Shown: in pieces, positions 45,830 to 54,901 of the stretch
Numbering within the stretch: position 1 is the stretch's first letter
Layout of the letters: each line of letters opens with the position of its first letter
Assembly: GCF_025532145.1 (NCBI RefSeq)
Contig: NZ_ARXS01000006.1
Span: 124,001 to 188,000 of the forward strand
Length of the DNA stretch: 64,000 nt
Direction of reading: 5' to 3'
Source: Alloalcanivorax balearicus MACL04
GTDB taxonomy: Bacteria; Pseudomonadota; Gammaproteobacteria; Pseudomonadales; Alcanivoracaceae
Notes under the pieces: model-generated
The model's input: the letters and a program-made list of their open reading frames with translations, nothing else
Databases searched by the model: none
What the model was told of the DNA's origin: nothing
Translations under genes and position numbers: made by a program

Positions 45830-46978
45830 TCAGAGCGCGTTCTTCAGCACGTCCGCTTTGTCGGTGTTTTCCCAGCTGAAGCCTTCCCGGCCGAAATGGC
45901 CGTAGCTGGCGGTGGGACGGTAGATCGGACGGCGCAGGTCGAGCATTTCGATAATGCCGCGCGGACGCAGATCGAAGTGCTCGCGTACCAGTTGCGCGAT
46001 CTTGTCGTCGCTGATCTTGCCGGTGCCGAAAGTGTTGATGGCGATGGAGGTGGGCTCGGCCACGCCGATGGCGTAGCTCACCTGAATCTCGCACTTGTCG
46101 GCCAGGCCGGCGGCGACGATGTTCTTGGCCACGTAGCGGCCGGCATAGGCGGCGGAACGGTCCACTTTGGACGGATCCTTGCCGGAGAAGGCACCGCCAC
46201 CGTGGCGCGCCATGCCGCCGTAGGTATCGACGATGATTTTGCGTCCGGTCAGACCGCAATCCCCCATCGGGCCACCGATGACGAAGTTGCCGGTGGGGTT
46301 GATGTGATAGAGCGTATCCTTGTGCAGCCAGTCCGCCGGCAGCACCGGTTTGATGATCTCTTCCAGCACCGCTTCGCGCAGATCGCTCAGCTTGATCTCC
46401 GGCGAGTGTTGAGTGGACAGCACCACGGCTTCCACCGCCACTGGCAAACCGTTCTCGTAGCGCAGCGTGATCTGGCTCTTGGCGTCCGGGCGCAGCCACG
46501 GCAGGGTGCCGTTCTTGCGCAGTTGCGCCTGGCGCTCCACCAGACGGTGAGAGAAATAGATCGGTGCCGGCATCAGCGTGTCGGTTTCATTGGTGGCGTA
46601 GCCGAACATCAGGCCCTGGTCACCGGCGCCGAGATCTTTGTTGTCCGCCTCATCCACGCCCATGGCGATGTCCGCGGACTGTTTGCCGATACCGTTGAGC
46701 ACGGCGCAGCTGGCACCGTCGAAGCCCACATCGGAACTGTCGTAACCGATATCCAGGATTACCTGGCGGACGATGTCTTCCAACTCCACATAGGTATTGG
46801 TGCGCACTTCCCCGGCGACCACCGCCATACCGGTTTTTACCAGCGTTTCCACGGCCACGCGGGCGTGGGGATCGTCGGCGATGATGGCGTCCAGAACCGC
46901 ATCGGAAATCTGGTCGGCCATTTTGTCCGGGTGGCCTTCGGAGACCGACTCGGAGGTAAAGATGCTGTATTCACTCAT
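45830..46978 (-). CDS. metK: S-adenosylmethionine synthetase
   Basis: 382 residues. [19 protein letters not shown] opens the protein, the metal/ATP residues are in [11 protein letters not shown], and [19 protein letters not shown] is the phosphate loop. It makes SAM from methionine and ATP. It follows the ArsR/methyltransferase-type regulator by 45 bases and precedes the SAH riboswitch and ahcY, forming a SAM-cycle cluster. The regulator-metK pairing resembles PA0547-PA0546. Confidence 0.98.
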   Translation of the reverse strand: MSEYSIFTSESVSEGHPDKMADQISDAVLDAIIADDPHARVAVETLVKTGMAVVAGEVRTNTYVELEDIVRQVILDIGYDSSDVGFDGASCAVLNGIGKQSADIAMGVDEADNKDLGAGDQGLMFGYATNETDTLMPAPIYFSHRLVERQAQLRKNGTLPWLRPDAKSQITLRYENGLPVAVEAVVLSTQHSPEIKLSDLREAVLEEIIKPVLPADWLHKDTLYHINPTGNFVIGGPMGDCGLTGRKIIVDTYGGMARHGGGAFSGKDPSKVDRSAAYAGRYVAKNIVAAGLADKCEIQVSYAIGVAEPTSIAINTFGTGKISDDKIAQLVREHFDLRPRGIIEMLDLRRPIYRPTASYGHFGREGFSWENTDKADVLKNAL

Positions 46979-47023
46979 TACCGGTTTACTCCCTCGATTG
47001 GGGGTTGACGTTCCACACGGACC

Positions 47024-48022
47024 TCAGAGTCTGTTGTCGATCTCTGCGCCACCGCGTTGAAAACTGCGCACCTGTACCTGGAACCCGTTGCGCAGGGCCA
47101 GGAACAAACTATCGCGCAAAACCAGGCCGGCACGACCAGCCCAACTCACCAGATCGGCTTCGTCGAAGCCGAGCCAGAAATCACCGCAGGCCTCCACGGC
47201 CCACTTTTGGTTATGACGACACAAATCGGTGACCACCACCACCCCGCCCGGGGTTAATTGCTGGGCGGCGGCCTGCAAAGCGGTGGCGGGGGAGGCCAGA
47301 TGATGGAGTACCATGTTCATCACCACCGCGTTCACCGGCGGCAATGCCGCTCCCGCCTCCGGCCATTCGCCCAGTACCAGCCGCACATTGTCCAGGCCCT
47401 GTTCCGCCACTTCCCGGCGGGCTCGCTCCAGCATGGCTTCGGCGTGATCCAGGGCCAGCACCTGCTCGAAACGCTGTGCCAACGGCACCAGGAAACGGCC
47501 GTCGCCGGGCCCGATCTCCAGCACCGTGTCGGTGCCGCCCGCGGCCCGATCCAATAACTCGCAGGCCTGCTCGGCGTACTGCTCGTGCTCGGCGATCAGG
47601 TCCTGATGGCGGGCCAGATCGTCCGCGTGGCGCACGAAAAACGCCCGGCTCTGGGCCGCGCGCTGGGCTTGCACGCCTTTCAGGCGCTGCGCTGTTACCG
47701 TATCCAGCGGGGTCTGATCCAATTGCTCGAACAATGCCCCGTGCAGAGCGCTGGTCTGGGTATCCGCCGGCGGCAGACGGCGCCGATAGAAGATGGAATT
47801 CCCCTCCCGGCGCTTCTCCACCAGACCGGCCTGGGCCAGCACCTTGAGGTGATGGCTCATGCCTGACTGCTTCATGGCCATGATCTCGCACAGCTCCAGC
47901 ACGCCGAAGCTGTTCTGGCCGAGCACCTGCAAAACCTCCAGACGCAAGCCGTCACCGGCGGCCTTGAGAAAGACCGTCAGACCGTCGAGTCCGGATTGTG
48001 TGGCTTCAGCGGGTGCTGTCAT
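47024..48022 (-). CDS. ArsR-family HTH/methyltransferase-fold regulator (SahR-like)
   Basis: 332 residues in two parts. Residues about 15-100 form an ArsR winged helix (LRLEVLQVLG, MKQSGMSHHLKVLAQAGLVEKRREG). Residues about 150-320 form a SAM-methyltransferase-like domain with motif I TVLEIGPGDGRFLVPLA. ArsR proteins of this kind (SahR) repress methionine and SAM-cycle genes and respond to SAH; the position before metK and ahcY fits, but identity is inferred. No cysteine metal site is seen. The start ATG lacks a ribosome-binding site and may be leaderless. Confidence 0.82.
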   Translation of the reverse strand: MTAPAEATQSGLDGLTVFLKAAGDGLRLEVLQVLGQNSFGVLELCEIMAMKQSGMSHHLKVLAQAGLVEKRREGNSIFYRRRLPPADTQTSALHGALFEQLDQTPLDTVTAQRLKGVQAQRAAQSRAFFVRHADDLARHQDLIAEHEQYAEQACELLDRAAGGTDTVLEIGPGDGRFLVPLAQRFEQVLALDHAEAMLERARREVAEQGLDNVRLVLGEWPEAGAALPPVNAVVMNMVLHHLASPATALQAAAQQLTPGGVVVVTDLCRHNQKWAVEACGDFWLGFDEADLVSWAGRAGLVLRDSLFLALRNGFQVQVRSFQRGGAEIDNRL

Positions 48023-48029
48023 GGCGGCG

Positions 48030-48069
48030 AGTGTAGCTTATTGTCGATAGTGCATCAAAATAAATTGAT
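48030..48069 (-). promoter_or_regulatory. Promoter and overlapping operator candidate for the SahR-like gene
   Basis: On the minus strand TTGATG (48058-48053), 17 bases, then TACACT (48035-48030). The inverted repeat ATCAA-N6-TTGAT (48054-48069) overlaps the -35 element and could be the regulator's own site. Transcription would begin at about the start codon, which agrees with the missing ribosome-binding site. Confidence 0.4.
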
Positions 48070-48196
48070 ATAGATGAGGGGCGGACATCCAGCGCACTTC
48101 CTGACCAATATGAACAAAACGCCCAAAACGCAAAGAACGCCCATTATCGCCATTACATTTCACACCTTTTCGGTGGGGGGTAGCGTGCCGGTTGTA

Positions 48197-48214
48197 GAGA
48201 AACGCTTGTTTCTC
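48197..48214 (+). other. Perfect hairpin in the porin leader
   Basis: GAGAAAC-GCTT-GTTTCTC, a 7-base-pair stem with a four-base loop, 82 bases before the porin start. A second, wobble-containing GC stem follows near 48223-48250. It could be an operator or a leader RNA structure. Confidence 0.45.
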
Positions 48215-48295
48215 CGATCAAAGCCGGGTGGCGTCTCCGTCGCCCGGGTGGCCGGTGCGCTACGGCGCGCATAAACAAAAGAAAAGGAACGCCCG

Positions 48296-49555
48296 ATGAT
48301 GCGAAGCTCCATGACCGTGGTGCTGGTGTTTGTTGGCCTCTGGCTGAGCGCCGGAGTCCGCGCCGACGATGATCTGTCCCGCCTCAAGCAGCAGATCGAG
48401 GAACTGAATCAGAAGGTCGATGCGCTCAGTCAGCGCGAAACCGCGCCCTCACCCTGGGACGGTCTTGAGATCGGTGGTGCCCTGCAACTCGACTACAACC
48501 ATTTCGACGGCGCCTACAACGCAACCCATGAAGGGCGTACCGGCTCTGACTTGTTCCCTCGTCGGGTGCGCGCCTATATCGGCTCCGAGCACGGTGACTG
48601 GGACTACAAGCTGCTGATGGACTTCTCCGAGGATGCCGAGATCGTCATGGCGCGTCTGCGCTACAACGGTTTCGAGCGTGGCCCGGTGGTCCAACTGGGG
48701 AAACTGCGTGAGGACATTTCGCTGGAAGCGTTGTCCAGCAGTGCCCATCTGGTAATGATCGAGCGGTCCAGTCTGGCCAACACCGTCTCACCCTATTTTC
48801 GCTGGGGCGCGTCGGCTTATCAGTTTTTCCCTTCCAATGGCCTGCGCTATGCCTTCGGCGTGTATAAGAACGACGCCTTCGGTGACAGTGGCAAGGACGA
48901 CAGCGAGCGTCTCAACTACGCCACCAGTGGCCGGCTCACCTGGGCCCCCAAGCGTGATCAGGGGGAAGTGCTGCATCTGGGACTCTGGGCCTCCTACCGG
49001 GACATGTCCGGCGATGAGCTGAGCGCGTCCTGGGCCCGGGGCGAGGTTCGCGAGACGCCCGTCAGACTGGTGGATTACGCCGCCGGTGGCGCGCCGGTGG
49101 CGGTGGACCACCTGACTCAGCAAGGGCTGGAGCTGGCGGCCCAATGGCACAGTCTGCTGTTCCAGGCGGAATACGCTCGCCGTGAACTGAGTACCGAGGA
49201 TAGTGCCTCCGACCTGGACGGCCGCGATTTCGACGGCTATTCCGCCTCCCTCAGTTACTTCCTGACGGGGGAATCCCGCACCTATAAGGCCAGCCAGGGC
49301 GTATTCCGGCAGCCGGACGGTGTGCGCAATGCCTGGGAAGTGGCGGCCCGTACCTCGCGGGTGGACGCCAGCAGCGCCAACCAGGGTACCGACGTCACCA
49401 GCCACACCCTGGGCCTGTCCTACTACTACGACACCAATCTGAAATTCATGCTCAATCTGATCCGCTCCCGGGTCAGTGGCCCCGGCGCGCCCGCGCTGGT
49501 GGGCGATGAGCGTGATGCCAATGCCGTGGTGTTGCGGACGCAATACCAATTCTAG
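48296..49555 (+). CDS. OprO/OprP-like porin
   Basis: 419 residues with a signal peptide (to about 24, VRA-DD), a short coiled-coil heptad region (LSRLKQQIEELNQKVDALSQ) and a beta-barrel of the phosphate-selective porin type ending VLRTQYQF. It should sit in the outer membrane and feed the solute-binding protein encoded next. In other tricarboxylate systems the partner porin is often of the OprD/OpdH type, so an OprO/P-like one is of interest. AAGGA precedes the ATG pair. It heads the porin-tctC-tctB-tctA cassette. Confidence 0.87.
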   Translation: MMRSSMTVVLVFVGLWLSAGVRADDDLSRLKQQIEELNQKVDALSQRETAPSPWDGLEIGGALQLDYNHFDGAYNATHEGRTGSDLFPRRVRAYIGSEHGDWDYKLLMDFSEDAEIVMARLRYNGFERGPVVQLGKLREDISLEALSSSAHLVMIERSSLANTVSPYFRWGASAYQFFPSNGLRYAFGVYKNDAFGDSGKDDSERLNYATSGRLTWAPKRDQGEVLHLGLWASYRDMSGDELSASWARGEVRETPVRLVDYAAGGAPVAVDHLTQQGLELAAQWHSLLFQAEYARRELSTEDSASDLDGRDFDGYSASLSYFLTGESRTYKASQGVFRQPDGVRNAWEVAARTSRVDASSANQGTDVTSHTLGLSYYYDTNLKFMLNLIRSRVSGPGAPALVGDERDANAVVLRTQYQF

Positions 49556-49564
49556 GAGGTTGCC

Positions 49565-50542
49565 ATGACGTTGCCTGCTCACGCCGGTTGCCGGCGTCTG
49601 TGTCGCGGTCTGCTGGTCCTGTTGATGATGCTCGGTGCCGCGACGGTCCGGGCGGATCTCCATTTCCTGGTGCCCGGCGGTCCCGGCGGCGGCTGGGACA
49701 CTACCGCCCGGGCCGCCGGTGAGGCACTGATCAAGTCCGGCCTGGAGAGCAATGCCTCGTTCCAGAACATGTCCGGTGGCGGGGGCGGCCGCGCTATTGC
49801 CTACATGATCAAGATGGGTACCAAGCAGGGCGATATGGTGATGATCAATTCCACCCCCATCGTGCTGCGGGCCCTGTCCGGGCAGATCCCCAACAGCTTT
49901 CGTGATCTCAAGCCGGTGGCCAATCTGATCGCCGACTACGGCGCCTTCGTGGTGACCGCCAACTCGCCTTATCAGAGTTGGAAGGAAGTGATGGAGGCTT
50001 ACCGCCGCGATCCCCGCCTGGTCAAAGTGGCCGGCGGTTCCGCCCGCGGCAGCATGGATCACCTGGTGGCGGCGCAGGCGTTCCAGGCCTCCGGTGGTGA
50101 CGGCCGCAAGCTGGCATACATTCCTTATGATGCGGGTGGCCAGGCCAAAGCCGGGTTGTTGTCCGGAGAAGTACAACTGCTGTCCACCGGTTTCAGTGAA
50201 GCGCTGGAGCTGATGCGCTCCAGTGATGCCCGCATTCTCGCCATTACCGCGCCGGAGATCATCGCCGACTACCCGGAGATTCCGACCCTGAAATCGCTGG
50301 GTTACCCGATGAGTTTCGTCAACTGGCGGGGGCTGTTCGCCGCTCCGGATACCCCGGACGAAAAAGTGGCGGCGTACTCCGAAGTATTCCGCAAACTGCT
50401 CGAGACCCCTGAGTGGGAAGCGGTACGTAAGCGCAACGGCTGGCTCAACAACTACGAGACGCCGGAGCGATTCCTCGAATCCCTGGAGCAGCAGGAAGAA
50501 CAGATGGCGCGAGTAATGCGTGATCTGGGCTTCATTCGCTGA
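49565..50542 (+). CDS. tctC: Tripartite tricarboxylate transporter substrate-binding protein (TctC family)
   Basis: 325 residues with a signal peptide (to about 32, VRA-DL). The mature start LHFLVPGGPGGGWDTTARA is the classic TctC/Bug motif near the ligand-binding loop. It is a periplasmic Venus-flytrap receptor for a carboxylate such as citrate. It begins 9 bases after the porin stop with an AGGAGG ribosome-binding site and is followed by tctB after 10 bases. The ligand is not determinable from sequence. Confidence 0.93.
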   Translation: MTLPAHAGCRRLCRGLLVLLMMLGAATVRADLHFLVPGGPGGGWDTTARAAGEALIKSGLESNASFQNMSGGGGGRAIAYMIKMGTKQGDMVMINSTPIVLRALSGQIPNSFRDLKPVANLIADYGAFVVTANSPYQSWKEVMEAYRRDPRLVKVAGGSARGSMDHLVAAQAFQASGGDGRKLAYIPYDAGGQAKAGLLSGEVQLLSTGFSEALELMRSSDARILAITAPEIIADYPEIPTLKSLGYPMSFVNWRGLFAAPDTPDEKVAAYSEVFRKLLETPEWEAVRKRNGWLNNYETPERFLESLEQQEEQMARVMRDLGFIR

Positions 50543-50552
50543 AGGAGGGGCT

Positions 50553-51017
50553 ATGTCCGTCAGCAAAGATCGTATCGGTGCCTTTCTGTTTCTGGTGTTC
50601 TCCTGTGCCTATGGCATTTACGCCTGGCAAATTCCGTTGCTGCCCACCGAACAGGGCATTTCGGTCAGCGCGTCGACCTTGCCGAAAATCTATGCCGTGG
50701 TCGGTGTCGTGGTAAGCCTGCTGGCGCTGGCCGGATCCTTCCTGCAACAAGCGACACGGCCGCAAGGCAGCTCCGGTGCGCTGGCGCTGGGGCGCACGGC
50801 GCTGCTGCTGGTGTTGATGGTGCTCTACGCCCTGATGCTGGATCCGCTCGGCTTCCTGCTGGCCACCGAAGTGTTCCTGCTGGCCGGCTATCTGCTGATG
50901 GGCGAATACCGTCCGAAGGTGCTGTTCTGGGCCTCGGTGCCGGTGGTGGTGGTGTTCTGGTTGATCATGACCCGTGTGCTGGGAATCTACCTGGCGCCGG
51001 GCACGCTGTGGAGCTGA
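50553..51017 (+). CDS. tctB: Tripartite tricarboxylate transporter small membrane subunit (TctB family)
   Basis: About 154 residues, four predicted membrane helices, and a DUF1468-type start (SKDRIGAFLFLVFSCAYGIYAWQIPLLP). The helix-rich C terminus includes LDPLGFLLATEVFLLAGYLLMGEYRPK. It should act with TctA as the permease. The ATG at 50553 follows AAGGAGGGG. TctA follows after 4 bases. Confidence 0.9.
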   Translation: MSVSKDRIGAFLFLVFSCAYGIYAWQIPLLPTEQGISVSASTLPKIYAVVGVVVSLLALAGSFLQQATRPQGSSGALALGRTALLLVLMVLYALMLDPLGFLLATEVFLLAGYLLMGEYRPKVLFWASVPVVVVFWLIMTRVLGIYLAPGTLWS

Positions 51018-51021
51018 GACC

Positions 51022-52548
51022 ATGATAGAAGGCATGTTGACCGGTTTGTCCGCGGCGTTGAGCTGGCAGGGCATCCTCTACGTAATGATGGGGTGCCTAG
51101 TGGGCACCTTTATTGGCATGTTGCCGGGGCTGGGGCCGATCACCGCCATCGCCCTGATGATTCCGGTGACCTACAGTATCGACCCTTCCTACGGCATGAT
51201 CCTGATGGCCGGGGTGTACTACGGTGCGATTTTTGGCGGCTCCACCTCGTCGATTCTGATCAATGCGCCGGGGGTGGCCGGTACCGTGGCGACCTCTTTC
51301 GATGGCTACCCTTTGGCGCGCAAAGGGCAGGCCGGCAAGGCGTTGGCGCTGGCCGCCTACGCTTCATTCTCCGGCGGTACCCTGGCGGCGGTATTCCTGA
51401 TGGTGGCGGCGCCGCTGCTGGCCAAGGTGTCGTTGAGTTTCTGGTCGGCGGATTATTTCGCGCTGATGGTCATGGGGCTCACCGCCATCGCCGCGTTCTC
51501 CAATCGGGGCCAGTTCCTCAAGGCGGTGATGATGACCCTGCTTGGCATCATGCTCGCCACGGTTGGTATTGACCCGTCCTCCGGCGCCGAGCGGTTCACC
51601 TTCGGCTCCAGCGATCTGCTCGACGGCATCAGTTTCCTGCTGGTGGCGATGTCGATCTTTGCCTTGTCCGAGGCGCTCTCCGGCGTACTGCGCCCGGACG
51701 GCAAAAAAGCGCCGGCGCCGTCCTCGAAAATGGGTGATCTGCGCTTGAGCAAGGAAGAGATCAAGGACGTGGCGCCGGTGATCGGCCGTTCCTCCATTCT
51801 TGGTTTTCTGATTGGCATTCTGCCCGGTGCCGGTGCCACCATCGCCAGCTTCCTGGCCTACGCCACCGAGCGGAATCTGGCCCGGGGTGAGAAGAAGAAA
51901 CAGTTTGGCCAGGGTTCCCTGCGTGGCCTGGCGGCGCCGGAAACCGCCAACAATGCTGCCTGTACCGGCTCCTTCGTGCCGCTGCTGACACTGGGTATTC
52001 CCGGCTCTGGTACCACCGCGGTGATGCTTGGCGCTTTGATTGCCTACGGACTGCAACCCGGTCCGTTGTTGATGCACGATAACCCGGACGTGTTCTGGGC
52101 GGTGATCATGTCCATGTACGTGGGCAACGTGGTGCTGCTGTTCCTCAACCTGCCGATGATCCCGTACATCGCCAAGACACTGGCGCTGCCGAAACCGCTG
52201 CTGACCGTGCTGATCCTGTTCTTCAGCCTGATCGGTGTGTATCTGGTGTCGTTCAATACCTTCGACCTGTATCTGATGGTGGGCTTCGCGGTGTTGTCGC
52301 TGATATTGCGGCAGTTGAATTTCCCCATGGCACCGTTGATTCTGGGCTTTATTCTCGGCGGCATGCTGGAGAGTAATTTCCGCCGGGCGATGATGATCGC
52401 CGACGGTTCCATCGCGTTCCTGTGGGAGCGGCCGCTGACCCTGTGCATCACACTGGTGTCCCTGGCGCTGCTGCTGGTACCGCTGATGGACTTCCTGCGT
52501 GGACTGAAACGGCCGGCGCCGGAGGCGGAGCTGTCCGATAACCTGTAA
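51022..52548 (+). CDS. tctA: Tripartite tricarboxylate transporter large permease (TctA family)
   Basis: 508 residues with about eleven or twelve membrane helices. The signature GTFIGMLPGLGPITAIALMIPVTY lies near residue 28, with GVYYGAIFGGSTSSILINAPG after it, and the related GFLIGILPGAGATIASFLAY near 260. It imports the carboxylate delivered by TctC. The ATG at 51022 was chosen because it gives the family N terminus; the longer frame from 50974 lies within tctB. The two-component genes follow after 29 bases. Confidence 0.94.
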   Translation: MIEGMLTGLSAALSWQGILYVMMGCLVGTFIGMLPGLGPITAIALMIPVTYSIDPSYGMILMAGVYYGAIFGGSTSSILINAPGVAGTVATSFDGYPLARKGQAGKALALAAYASFSGGTLAAVFLMVAAPLLAKVSLSFWSADYFALMVMGLTAIAAFSNRGQFLKAVMMTLLGIMLATVGIDPSSGAERFTFGSSDLLDGISFLLVAMSIFALSEALSGVLRPDGKKAPAPSSKMGDLRLSKEEIKDVAPVIGRSSILGFLIGILPGAGATIASFLAYATERNLARGEKKKQFGQGSLRGLAAPETANNAACTGSFVPLLTLGIPGSGTTAVMLGALIAYGLQPGPLLMHDNPDVFWAVIMSMYVGNVVLLFLNLPMIPYIAKTLALPKPLLTVLILFFSLIGVYLVSFNTFDLYLMVGFAVLSLILRQLNFPMAPLILGFILGGMLESNFRRAMMIADGSIAFLWERPLTLCITLVSLALLLVPLMDFLRGLKRPAPEAELSDNL

Positions 52549-52577
52549 TACTCACCCTTGGCTGGCCGGGAGGAACC

Positions 52578-54175
52578 ATGCGTCGCAGGCGTATTCAACG
52601 GTTGGAAACCCGGCTGATTCTGTGGGTGCTGGCGTTCAGTCTGCTGCAGGTGGTGCTGTTCGCCGCTCTGGGGCAGTACCTGCTGGAACGGGGCGTGCGG
52701 GAGGAGGCCGGTCGCAAGGCGCTGGATCTGGCGCAACTGGTGGCGGAGTTGCCGCAGGTGCGCCAGGCGCTGGCGACGCGCTGGCACCGTTTATCGACCA
52801 TCTCTGGCGGCGGACCGACGCGGATTTCATCGTGGTCGGCGACACCCGGTTGCGGCGGCTGGCGCATCCGCAGCCCGACCGTCTGGGCAAGACCATGCAG
52901 GGCGGTGACAGTCAGGATGTGCTGGCCGGCCATGCCCTTGTTTCCGAAGCCCAGGGTTCCCTGGGCTTTTCCGTGCGCGGCAAGGCACCGGTGCTGGATG
53001 CCGACGGTAATGTCACCGGTCTGGTGTCGGTGGGGTTTCTCAATCGTTCGGTGGAATCCATCGCCGCCGGCCGTTATCTGCAATGGCTGCCGGTGGTGCT
53101 GGTGGTGTTCCTGGTCGGGATTCTGTCTTCGCTATGGATTGCCCGCCGCGTGCGCGCCGCTTTGTTCGGCTGGCAGCCCCATGAAATCGCCCGGGTATTC
53201 GCCGAGCAGAGCGCCATGCTGGACACGGTGCGCTCGGGCATTGTCGCCCTGGATCTGGACGGCTGGGTGCAGCGCAGCAATCGCCGGGCCCGGCAATTGT
53301 TGGGGGTGACCACATCACAGGAAAGCGCGCTGCACTTGCGGGATTTGTTTCCCGATCAGGCCGGTTTTCTGTTGCGGGATGTGGAGCAGGTGTTGGATGG
53401 CGTGGAGCTGTACGCCGCTGGCCAGGAACTGGTGCTGTTTCGGCGGCCGTTGCGGGTGGGTGGCACGGTGCGTGGCGTGTTTCTGAGTTTCCGTCCTCAG
53501 GACGAGGTTGCCCATGTGAGCCAACAACTGGCCCAGGTGGAAGCGTTCGCGGAGCTGCTGCGGGTGCAGACCCATGACTATTCCAACAAACTCAATACCC
53601 TGGGCGCGTTGATCCAGATGGGCGCCTACGGCAAGGCGGTGGAACTGATCGGCCTGGAAAGCCAGGGCCATCAGGCCATGGTCAACCGGCTGCTGGACAG
53701 TACCGGGGAACCGCTGCTGGCGGGATTGCTGCTGGGCAAATACCACAAGGCCAAGGAGCAGGGCGTCACGTTCGAGGTGGCGGAAGAGAGCGTGCTCGAC
53801 GCGGCGGCGCCCAAAGCCCTGCTGGAGCGGCTGGTGTCGATTCTGGGCAACCTGATCGACAACGCCATCGAGGCGGCGCGCATCGGGCCGCGCCAGCCGG
53901 CGCGGGTGCGGGTGACGTTCGACGATCTTGGTGACCATCTGATCTTCGATGTGGAAGACAGTGGAGAAGGGTTGCACCGAGAGCGGCTGGAGGCGCTGTT
54001 CCGGCCGGACTATTCTTCCAAGAGCGGGCGTCAACACGGGGTCGGCTTGTATCTGGTGAAGACCTACGTGAGTGCCCTGAAGGGCACTCTGGAAGTGGGT
54101 CAGGCCGATCTGGGCGGCGCCCGGTTCACGGTGTACCTGCCCCGCCGGCCAACGGACGAGGACAACCGGTCATGA
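52578..54175 (+). pseudogene. CitA/DcuS-like sensor histidine kinase, interrupted by a -1 frameshift
   Basis: The N terminus (MRRRRIQRLETRLILWVLAF and a first helix) is in one frame. The rest, from GDALAPFIDHLWRRTDADFI onward, is in another. The switch lies at about 52770-52790, where one missing base (GGCGACGCG instead of GGCGGCGACGCG-like) explains it. Repaired, the protein would have about 532 residues: a periplasmic sensor (about 40-170), a second helix, a PAS-like domain, the phosphoacceptor histidine in LRVQTHDYSNKLNTLG and an ATPase domain (NLIDNAIEAA, DSGEGL, GVGLYLVK). It may be a real null allele or a sequencing error. Confidence 0.88.
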
Positions 54176-54885
54176 CCTATTCAGTGGTGATCGTCGAGGA
54201 TGAAAGCGAGGTGGCCCGCCTGCTGGCGGAATACCTGCAGCGGGACGATCAGTTCCGGGTCACCGCGGTGGTTGGCGATCTGGCTGGCGGGCGGGCCTTG
54301 CTGGAGCGTTACCAGCCCGATCTGCTGCTGCTCGACGTCTACCTGCCCGATGGCAGCGGCCTGGACCTGCTGGCGGAGTTGCGCGCCGCAGGCCACGGTT
54401 GTGAAGTGATGATGGTGACCGCCGCTTCCGAAGTGGCCGCTTTGGAAAGGGCCTTGCAGCTGGGAGCCTTTGACTTCCTGGTGAAACCGGTGCTGTTGCA
54501 GCGGCTGGACCGGGCATTAAACACTTTCATGCAACGCCAGCGGCGCTTGCGCCAGTCACCGGCGATCACCCAGTCCATGGCCGATGCGCTGTTTTCCCGG
54601 GACGCGGAGGGCGAACCGGCGGCTCCGGCGAGTAGTGGGCAGGCGCGCCTGCCCAAGGGGATCGATGCGCTTACCTTGTCCCGGGTACGGGCGGTGCTGG
54701 CCAAGGTTCCCCGGGATTTCCTCAATGCCCAGGAGGTGGGCAAGCGAGCCGGCGTCAGCCGTTCCACCGCCCGCCGCTATCTGGAATACCTGCTCCAGCG
54801 CCACGAACTGGAAGCCGATCAGACCTATGGCAGCATCGGTCGCCCGGAGCGCCGTTACCGGCCTCTGTCCCGTCAGGACGGCTAG
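54172..54885 (+). CDS. CitB/DcuR-like response regulator
   Basis: 237 residues. The receiver domain has the acidic pocket in VVIVEDESE, the phosphoacceptor Asp in LLLLDVYLPDGSGLDLL, Thr in MMVTAAS and Lys in FLVKPV. The C-terminal helix-turn-helix is of the DcuR/CitB kind (VGKRAGVSRSTARRYLEYLLQR). The start overlaps the kinase stop (ATGA), so the pair is coupled. It probably activates the upstream porin-tctCBA cassette in response to a carboxylate. The partner kinase is frameshifted in this sequence. Confidence 0.92.
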   Translation: MTYSVVIVEDESEVARLLAEYLQRDDQFRVTAVVGDLAGGRALLERYQPDLLLLDVYLPDGSGLDLLAELRAAGHGCEVMMVTAASEVAALERALQLGAFDFLVKPVLLQRLDRALNTFMQRQRRLRQSPAITQSMADALFSRDAEGEPAAPASSGQARLPKGIDALTLSRVRAVLAKVPRDFLNAQEVGKRAGVSRSTARRYLEYLLQRHELEADQTYGSIGRPERRYRPLSRQDG

Positions 54886-54901
54886 GTCCGCACCCTTCTG
54901 G

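Noticed and set aside
52740-52800. Programmed -1 frameshift in the sensor kinase
   Set aside because: No slippery heptamer or downstream pseudoknot is evident; kinases of this family are not known to use frameshifting. A mutation or sequencing error is simpler.
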